A stretch of DNA of 64,000 bases from Malurus cyaneus samueli (taxonomy: Eukaryota; Chordata; Aves; Passeriformes; Maluridae), in assembly GCA_009741485.1 (NCBI GenBank), contig CM019236.1:61380736-61444735 (forward strand), in the 5' to 3' direction. The translations under genes were made by a program, and so were the position numbers. The notes beneath the pieces were generated by a model. The model was not told the DNA's origin, ran no database searches, and worked only from the letters and a program-made list of their open reading frames with translations. Of the stretch, positions 53,901 to 64,000 are shown one piece after another; the first letter of the stretch is position 1, and the number at the start of each line of letters is the position of its first letter.

Positions 53901-56324
53901 CAAGGAAACCTGGAAAAAGAAGTACATAAGTTACATGGCAGAATTAGAGCTGGAAATGGCAGTCATTAAAAGTAACAGAATAAAGGCAGACACTTAAGAG
54001 CAATGAGGAAACAGAAAGTAAGGGCTGGATCAGCTAGCTAGTCACTGTATACTGGTAAACTAGGGGCCAAGAAAAAATTTGTTGGAGTGGGAGAAAAATT
54101 AAGAACAGAAGAATGCTGGAGCAAACAGTATTAAGTAAGAATTATTCAGGGAACAAGCTGAATCTTAAATGAATAATTCAAATCTTCTTAAGTCATTTAT
54201 CCAGGTCCAAAAATGCCTGTGGTAAAGAAAGAAATCTAAACCATTACTGTGGGTTTTACATTATTGGACGGTCACAATTTTTTAATTCAACTTCAGAGGA
54301 TAAAAATTATCTATAGACTCAGCATAAATGTTGACCTTCTACAACTAGCTGGCATGATACAATGACCTACAGCTCTTCTTCACTTCAAGATCTTAATGTA
54401 TTTTTATTTTTAAACCAACACCAAGCCCCCCGAATTACACACACAAAAATCCACCTTCTTGCATCACTTCTGCAGAGCACATTTGCAGTTTATCAGTAGT
54501 TTCATTTGTTAAGATCAAGTGAGGTGAAAGGCACCAATAGAACATTCTTTAAAGAGAACCAGACTAGTAGCTTATCTTAGGTAAACATACTGTCACACGG
54601 CAGAACAAACTAGTTATATTTGTAAGGCCAGCAAGTGGACATACTACGAAAAAGATTGAAAAAAAGCCCTAGATAAAACTAAGCAAATACCTTTGTCCTT
54701 GTGTACCCTCTAGTGGCTGTCGAAGTTGTACCGCCTCACAGTAACTAAGCAGGAAACTTCCTCAAGACAGCACCAGAGGGCTTCCCTTTGCAATACCTCT
54801 CTTAAATAGATGGAGATTCATGTGATAAGGTTCTGAGCAGGTAAAAGTATAAATTATTTGGAATTTAAAGTTTACAACCTTACACCTTGTTAGTTTAATG
54901 CAGTAAATCCAGTTTTCCAATGAAAAAGCGCCAAGATACATCAAGCTATTCATGCAGCAAGCATTGAGGGCAAATGCCTGTGTAGCTCTGGCATACATCC
55001 ATGCTGCATGCACACTGCAGCAACATCACTAAGTTGAGTATTAAGTTTCCAGGAATCCTCTGAGGCAGAAAAAAATCCGATACACAGGTTGCAGAGACAA
55101 CATAAAAGTCACTTATGTTTCAAGCAGCAGTCCAAGACTATCGTACAAACATGCTTTAAGCTGAACTGGCTGTTTTGTCTGTACGTGCTGAAGAACTGGA
55201 TTACAACAGGGACAAAAACTGTCATCCCGCGCAAGAACATTCGGCAAGCAAACAACTAACGTTTAATTTAGTTCAGCTTAAACAAACATAGAAGATTGTA
55301 CAACAGACATTTCAAATAAACTCACTAAAAATCCCCACCCCTCACACCCAAACTCCCCAATAAATAATAGCAAAGGTCAGCACTCCAGTCAAGGTATCAA
55401 GATGGAAAAAAACCCAAGTCAATCCTCATTGCTGTGACTTAGTAAAAGAATATAAATTGCATTCTTTTTCATTAGTGGACCACATGGTGAAACGTAAAAA
55501 TTAGTGAGTCAAGAAGAGCATATATGCAGTAAGTTTTTAGCACCTCATCTATTTCTTCACGATCTGTAGATGCAACAGCTAGTTGCATCATTCTACTAAA
55601 GATGCAAGTCATTAAATAGTGTCAGAAGAAACACTTAAAAACTGCTGAAGAGCTCAGCCTTCAACAAACCACTACAAAATTTGTGCAAGAGGGAAGTATT
55701 TTGAGGCATTCTCATGATGCTGTGCCATTATTAATGAGGTACTTACATTACCAACATGATGAAGACAAAAGGTGGAGTAATCAGACTATATACCAACTGC
55801 TAGGTATCACAAGAAAAAAAAAATCGAAATATTGTCTTGAAATGACATGAGATAATGCATATTCGAGATGGAAACTTCTTAAAGAACAGCATGCACACAA
55901 CAGACGTACAATGTGCCAGAAGTAAACTGAACTCCAGGCTAGATGTACCACAGACATTACTTTTAATAAAAAGATTCTCTTATCTTCAGTACAGAATACA
56001 GACAGAGCTGTCCTGTCAGTCCTCCTGACAATTGGAATAGATTCCCTTCAGATACAGCAATTAGAAAGTCAGCAGCAAGAGCACTGGCTCCACTCTACAG
56101 ATGGCAGATGCTTTTTCTGTTTTCTCAGGTGTTTTTTCTGTACCTCAAACGTACATTAGAAAAAAGCCATGGGATCAGATAGCCTAGGCAGCTCTTTGCT
56201 AATGGTATTCACCTGCATCATGTGTTCATAGGCAGCAATGCAAAAATCTTTCTGTGTTTATAGCTTAAGTTAGTTCTTTTGCCATTTTTGTAGAAAACAA
56301 CTGCACAACTCTGTTGCCGGTCAT
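48000..56324. other. CDO1-ATG12 spacer, including probable ATG12 3' UTR
   Basis: No coding exon was recognised on either strand. The right part, up to 56,324, should hold the ATG12 3' UTR. On the minus strand a candidate AATAAA lies at 54,403-54,408, which would give a 3' UTR of about 1.9 kb, but other AT-rich hexamers exist. A minus-strand open frame at 52,517-52,849 has 110 codons without family resemblance. No transposon was named here. Confidence 0.5.
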
Positions 56325-58769
<2,445 letters not shown>

Positions 58770-58952
58770 GACGCCGCTGTTGGCAGCGCCGACGGGAAGT
58801 GACGCCAACCACCGAGGCGGGGGCGTGGTATTGGCGTGCTAGCGTTTTGTCCCTCGTGGGACGCCCGCCTTCCCGTACGATCGACACGCCGGACGCGTCA
58901 GGTGGTAGCGCGAGGTCGCCGGCACGACGCCCGCGCTCTTCTCTTGTCGTTT

Positions 58953-58958
58953 CACGTG
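58953..58958. promoter_or_regulatory. CACGTG E-box in the shared promoter
   Basis: The palindrome CACGTG, in the context TTTCACGTGGAT, is the core recognised by MYC/USF and by MiT/TFE factors such as TFEB. The flanks do not match the full CLEAR consensus GTCACGTGAC. Its position between an autophagy gene and an AP-3 gene makes it worth noting. Confidence 0.5.
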
Positions 58959-58992
58959 GATGCGCGCGCCCCCGCCAGCCGGCCCTCGCGCA

Positions 58993-59026
58993 GGGGACCC
59001 GGGACCTGGGCCGGGGACCCGGGACC
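58993..59026. repeat. 20-bp-spaced direct repeat in AP3S1 5' region
   Basis: GGGGACCCGGGACC occurs twice, 20 bases apart, in the presumed AP3S1 promoter or 5' UTR. Confidence 0.8.
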
Positions 59027-59129
59027 GGGTGTGAGAGGGGGAACAGGAGAAGGACCCGAGAGAGGAAGAGGAAAGGACGAGGAAGAACACAGCAGCAGCT
59101 CGTCCGGCAGCCGCCGCGCCGCCCCAACC

Positions 59130-59192
59130 ATGATCAAAGCCATCCGCCATCTTCAACAACACGGCAAGCCGCGGCTCTCCAAGTTCGGACTG
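59130..59192 (+). CDS. AP3S1: AP3S1 exon 1 with two opposite indels
   Basis: The exon reads MIKAI, then RHLQQ where vertebrate AP3S1 has LIFNN, then HGKPRLSKF. At nucleotide level the LIFNN codons are present but shifted. One base is extra near 59,146-59,148 and one C is missing near 59,160, so the frame recovers. After KF, the YQPY codons that end this exon in human are not seen, nor is a consensus donor. GT at 59,193 would leave KFGL joined in frame to exon 2, but it is a weak site. The start ATG has a good context (CAACCATGA). Confidence 0.85.
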
Positions 59193-62100
59193 GTCGGGCG
59201 GGCCGGCCCGGCGGGGCGGGCGCGGCCGTGCGAGGGGGACGGCCGCGGGATGGGCGGGCGGCGCCTGTCTGGGGCTGTACGCGGGCCCCCCGGCCGGCCC
59301 GGCCCGTGCCGGTCGCGGTGGCCTCAGCACGGCCGTGGAAATGGACGGTGCTAACCTACGTGAGGCTTCCATGAAAGCCAGCGGTTTTTTTTCAGTGGGA
59401 TTTGTTTGGTAATCGAAGGTGCAGGCGGGAAGTTGAGGGACGAGGGGAAGGAGGGCCAGGCGTTGATTCTCCGAGCTCTGTGTGGGAGCGCTGCTCTCAG
59501 CTCTACTGTCCGGCGTGGTGCTGCGTGTCTCCGTGCTATGGCACAGCTGCCAGAACGGGAGAGATGAGCTCTCAAGCAGGAAAAGAGCTTCTTGGGAAAG
59601 TCTTCTATGTGTATCTATAAGAATACAGTTGACATGAAATGTTTAGATACGTTAGAAAAGAGTCCTTCTTTAGCATGAAAGGCAAGTAGCAAAGCAGCGC
59701 TGAAAATACAGCACACGTACTCAATCTGAATAGAAAGAAAGGGCAGAGAAAGCCCTTGATTTAGTTGGGGTAAGAGATTTTGAAGTAATATTTTGCGGAT
59801 ACTGCTTTTCCCAGCAGACATGTCGAGGACTGCTTGGGCATTAAAACACAAGAAAGCAACTGGTATTTTTTCAAGTTATGTAAACAAATTACTCTTTTCC
59901 AGTAGTGCAATTACTTACTTGAATTAATGGCCCCTTTCTTGGCTATTATGGAAGTCATACATCCTTTTCAATGAAGTATCTTACTTGTACACCTCAGAGC
60001 AGAAATGATGACTATGGCACTTCAGTTTGTGTGGTCAGATTTTGAAATAAAGGAGTGTAACTGATACAGGTCATTCCCATGTGTGACTGAAAGAGAAGGA
60101 GTGGACTAAATGGCCAGAGGATACCAGATTTTTCTTGTAAAAAAAAGATCTACTAATTTCATAACTGGATTTTCATAACAAATTCTCAGTGCTTAAAGTA
60201 GGGAAACATGTTGGTATTAACAAAATGCTTTGGAGTTTTGAAAATATGAATAGCAAATGAAACTAAGAAACTTTGTAGTGCAATCATCTAGATTGTCTTT
60301 TTATGTGTTATTTCAAATACGCGTAATATTTACGTACCTATTGAAGACATTATGTCTTAAAAATGTCTTAACTGAACCAGTACTGGAGGCAAATCTCAGG
60401 TTTTTTCTACAAGGGGGAACACCTCCTGCTTTCTAGAGAGATTAATTTGGTCAAATCTGTGAAAGAGGTATTTATTTGTTTCATAATACCAAACTTAGGA
60501 AATGTGTCTTAACATTTTTAGCTGGTATATATGAAATGGAACTGCATAAAATGTAATTAATAATATTTTGCAGTTAGGTAGAAAAAGTATAATTTGTGGC
60601 AATTAAATAGGAAGATATATGTAATATATTCATAGTTTGGAAAAATCAGATGCTGTGGCCATAATTTCAAAGTTAAAAATTAAGTTTCTAAAGAGTCAGA
60701 AGAATTCAGTCCCAGAAGCGATGTTTCTGATCTGCTGAGAATTAAGGTCATGGCTTAGGAGCACCTGTTGCTCATGGTGCTCTTGTATTTTAGGCTATTT
60801 CTAGAAGTGTTATATACTGTGGGATTTTTAGCTCCCCTGGGCCCTTTGGGCTTTGGAGATTTTGTTTTACTCTCTGTTTATGGATGAAAGTAGTTTCAAA
60901 GCATGCCTGTAGCCATTCAGTCTATGTTAAAGATATAAAAGATTCAGAATAATGAGAACACTTCCAGTTTACTTAAAAAAACCTAGTTTAGGTTCATTTT
61001 TTACAGAAGTTTCTTAAAAACTATTTTTTTCACATTTTTCAGTAATACATTCTTCTGCAACTTGTAAGTATGTCTTTTTGTGTTGAAATGATGTAAACTA
61101 TATACATCTTGTTAACCGGCAGATTTAAGGCTTCAAAAAGAGATAGTTTGAGAGTGCTGCTACAATTCATGTTTTATTATTACTGTGTGCTGTGCGCTGT
61201 CAATCCTTCCAGCAAAGTGTATTTTCTTTCACAGAGTGAAGATACTCAGCAACAAATTATCAGAGAAACTTTCCACTTAGTATCAAAACGTGATGAAAAT
61301 GTCTGTAATTTTCTAGAAGGAGGACTGTAAGTATGAATAAAATAAATGTAAAAAGTATCAAAAAGTATCAGCTGAAATAAATGTGCAGTACTTACTGAAT
61401 TCCAAGTATTTTTACTGCTGTTTGCAGTATAACTTTTCACAGCTGCAGTGTAAATGCCATGTCACTTGAAATTTTCTGATAACACTCGGAATGGTATCAT
61501 GTTGCACCAGGTGTACATATTCAGTAAAACTGTTTTTTTTTCCTAGTGCTTTGATGGCCACAGTGGCATATCTAGTGCAATGACTGTTTCAGATACAAAG
61601 ATGGGGAAGGAACAGGCAGATGTTGTTCTGCTGTAATCAAGCTAAAGATTTCTGGTCTCATTTTAAGAGGCAGTGACATTTGCCATATTCACTGAATCAT
61701 AGAACCAGAATATTCTGAGTGGAAGGAATACAAAAGGATTGTTAAATCCAGCTCTTAAGCAAGCAGTCCGTGCAGGGATCCACAGTCCACAACCTTGTTT
61801 TTAGCGCCATGCTCTGACCAACGCAGCTAAATTTTTAGAAAGCTAAAATATTTTGGAGCTGTTGCTTTGGCTTGAACTAAGATTTGAGTGGACAACCTTT
61901 CATAGGAGGATTCCTCTGCCTTTTTAACAGGATCTGGGCTTGCTGTATAAACTAGGAAGAAAAAAATAGGTTTTAAATGTGCTAAATAGTACAGTTTCAA
62001 CTAAGACATTTTATTAATGAAGGAACCTACAGGAAGGTAGGAGCAATGTCAGACTTGTTTATATCTCTTTCTGTCTCAAATAGTCTTTTATGAATGGGCT

Positions 62101-64000
62101 TCATTGTTTTTGAAAGTTGTCTTGCTTTAGTGGAAGAAATTCTGAAATATACCTGTTTTATTTTGATGCATTTATTGGCCATCAAGAGTACACAGCTGAA
62201 AAGCCATCTTCTAGGAAAAGGGATCATAATGAATGGAATAAAAATAAGCTTATGATCTCCGATCTATGAGACAGATTGTCATAGTCTGTTAAGTATTGTA
62301 TTTATGGTAATTTCTGACTGCTGAAAGCTAGTCTGGCGCTAAACACACTCTAGAATCTGGTGTGCAGTCAGTTAAATGCTTAGCTGTACCGTCAGCTATG
62401 ATGTCTTTTTTCTTGATCAAAATGATTCCTGATTTTTTTTATAAAGGTTTTTTATATTTGAATTGGTTCTTTTCTAACTACTCAACTGATGATTCTTTTA
62501 TTAGGTTCTTGGAGGTGATGTTAAATTAGAAACATTCTGGCTTGAATTCTGTAAATGAAAGACGACTGACATTTGGAGCTTTTTTAAAAAATGACTGATG
62601 CTTAACAAAACTAAACTGAGACAGAACACAATTTTGGCTTTCCTCCTACTGCTCGATCCTAGGGCTACCATTTCAATATTCAGTATCTTTTTCAGAACAG
62701 GTATCACTTTGTAGTTTTCTGGAAGGCCTCAACAGTTTATGTATAGAGCTGTGTGCACTTCAGACATGAAGTATTTGAAAGAATTGGGTAAATAAATCAC
62801 AACAGAAGAATATTTAATTGCCATTTCTTTCCAGTTTCCTGTTCGTTTGTAGTAGTGTTGTCTGATCTGTAATTGTAGTTCCGGCTGTTCAGAAACAAAG
62901 GGTTCTCCTTCCCTGCCCCATCCCTCCTCTCTGCTAAGCATTAATGCAGAGCAAAATATTTAAGCAAATGTGGCCTGAAAGTTTCCTTTTTATTTTATTT
63001 TTTTTTTAAATCTGTGATTTTTTCTCATGTGATAAAGACACAAACTAAAGGATGAGTTAGGTACACCAAACAGGTGATCAGGTACAGAATTAAGGAAAAA
63101 TTATCATGGTCATGACCGTGTAGGTTCAGCCTAAAAAATACTTATATTAGAGGGCCTCTTACAGTTCAAAGCAGTGATCTGATGTAGATGTCCTTTGCGC
63201 CTCTTTTTGGAAGGACTGTAGCAGAAGAGTGGGAGAGCATACATCTTTAGAGTTCTTCTCATTCACTGCCATGATAATTAGCGAGTCCATACAAATAGAA
63301 TTGCTTCTGTAACATTGCATCATAAACTATTGCTTGTAGTACAGTCCTACTTCTCAAGATATCAAATATTTTCTGACACAAGTGTTACATTTTCTTGGTT
63401 ATTAAATGGATCATGAACCTAACTTAAGGCTTTTTTGGTAATCCCAATGCCAGTCTTCATTATAGTTTTCTTTCTCTCTTGATGCTTCTCTGAGAAGGTC
63501 AGGGAAGGATTCATAGGCATACACTGTTAATCTGTAAAGCAGGTTAATCCCTGTCCAGTACCTGCCTATTAGTGTGGAATGGAAGTATGTTTAATACCCC
63601 TTTTTATGATGTGTTTGAATTTGTTTTAGTAAAAGGGTGCACATGTTGATGTCATTATTATCCATATAGATAACAATAACTGTGTTTGTGTGGTAAATGT
63701 AAGTTGATCTGTCTTGGTACGTAGCCTTTCACTGGAATTATATCACAAAGTAAAAGTTGTGATTTAGTTGGATTTGGGAGAGCTCCAGCTTTTAACACGG
63801 GCCTCCTGTTAATTGAAATAACTGTGAGGATTTGCCCAGCTTTTCCTGAGATGCTGACTAAGCTTTCCTTGTATTGTTTCGTCTTTAGATTAATAGGTGG
63901 ATCTGATAACAAACTAATCTACCGACACTATGCCACCTTGTATTTTGTCTTTCTGTGTGGATTCCTCAGAAAGTGAGCTTGGTATTTTAGACCTCATACT
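59130..64000 (+). CDS. AP3S1: AP3S1, AP-3 complex sigma-1 subunit (partial gene, exons 1-3)
   Basis: The sigma subunit of the AP-3 adaptor complex is a small longin-fold protein. AP-3 sorts cargo from endosomes to lysosomes and related organelles. Three exons lie here: 59130 to about 59192, 61235-61326 and 63889 to the window end; the remaining exons lie beyond it. Exon 2 gives SEDTQQQIIRETFHLVSKRD, which favours AP3S1 over AP3S2 (EEIQQQIVRETFHLVLKRD in human). Exon 1 has the expected MIKAI start and HGKPRLSKF but a shifted segment between them, and exon 3 has one extra base. Human AP3S1 has 193 residues, about 80 of which would be covered. The gene is divergent from ATG12, as in mammals. Confidence 0.96.
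59193..61234 (+). other. AP3S1 intron 1
   Basis: About 2 kb. The first 150 bases belong to the CpG island and the rest is AT-rich. No repeat or exon was recognised inside. Confidence 0.75.
61235..61326 (+). CDS. AP3S1: AP3S1 exon 2
   Basis: Ninety-two bases between TTTCACAG and GTAAGT give SEDTQQQIIRETFHLVSKRD and then ENVCNFLEGG plus two bases of a Leu codon. It is in frame and identical to human in this stretch. Confidence 0.98.
61693..61830 (-). mobile_element. tRNA-Ile-derived SINE with CR1 tail (TguSINE1-like)
   Basis: On the minus strand the element starts (61,830) with TAGCTGCGTTGGTCAGAGCA, close to the tRNA-Ile A-box region. It continues GGCGCTAAAAACAAGGT, matching the tRNA-Ile(AAT) anticodon arm, and then has a degenerate B box ending GGATCCC. 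A linker follows, and the end resembles the CR1 3' terminus (ATTCTGGTTCTATGATTC, 61,694-61,711). It sits in AP3S1 intron 2. The tRNA-Ile head plus CR1-like tail is the structure known for TguSINE1 of zebra finch. The copy is diverged and presumably inactive. Confidence 0.75.
61831..63888 (+). other. AP3S1 intron 2, right part
   Basis: AT-rich intronic DNA without recognised exons or named transposons. The intron ends in the acceptor GTCTTTAG. Confidence 0.75.
63889..64000 (+). CDS. AP3S1: AP3S1 exon 3 (runs to window end), one-base insertion
   Basis: After GTCTTTAG the exon completes the split Leu and reads LIGGSDNKLIYRHYATLYF and VF. An extra C at about 63,953 then shifts the frame to a stop. 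Skipping it restores CVDSSESELGILDLI, exactly the family sequence. The final bases (CATACT) do not fit the expected Gln codon after DLI, so a further defect or the window edge prevents a definite exon end. Confidence 0.93.

Noticed and set aside
61740..61830. A functional tRNA-Ile gene
   Set aside because: The tRNA-like part lacks the acceptor stem, has a broken B box and continues into a CR1-like tail, so it is a SINE head.

Overview
The window comes from a bird nuclear genome, most likely a passerine. It contains CR1 LINE copies with the bird-type (ATTCTATG)n 3' tail, long AT-rich intergenic DNA, small exons with GT/AG borders, and one SINE that joins a tRNA-Ile-like head to a CR1-like tail. 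That structure matches my recollection of the passerine family TguSINE1. Three conserved vertebrate genes are present in the order CDO1 (-), ATG12 (-), AP3S1 (+), the same order as on human 5q22-q23. That human segment corresponds to part of the avian Z chromosome.

Layout: 1 to about 38 kb is intergenic, with three CR1 fragments (about 9.0-10.5, 24.25-24.6 and 32.8-33.25 kb) and simple repeats. No exon was recognised there. CDO1 (cysteine dioxygenase) covers 47.6 to 38.4 kb on the minus strand with five exons. Its first exon lies in a CpG island at 46.85-47.96 kb. The 48-56.3 kb stretch holds no recognised coding exon and probably includes the ATG12 3' UTR. ATG12 occupies 58.77-56.3 kb on the minus strand with four exons. 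AP3S1 starts at 59,130 on the plus strand and leaves the window in its third exon. ATG12 and AP3S1 are divergent, sharing a GC-rich interval of about 360 bp between their predicted starts.

The three products are not one pathway: CDO1 acts in cytosolic cysteine catabolism, ATG12 in the autophagy conjugation system, and AP3S1 in AP-3 vesicle sorting. Only ATG12 and AP3S1 probably share a promoter.

The most notable signal concerns sequence integrity. The GC-rich exons (CDO1 exon 1, ATG12 exons 1-2, AP3S1 exon 1) carry many small indels, including two neighbouring opposite ones in AP3S1. The AT-rich exons of the same genes are clean, apart from a single extra base in AP3S1 exon 3. Consensus error in GC-rich DNA explains this best. 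A decaying sex-linked copy (W gametolog) is the main biological alternative. I found no evidence of a new biological system.
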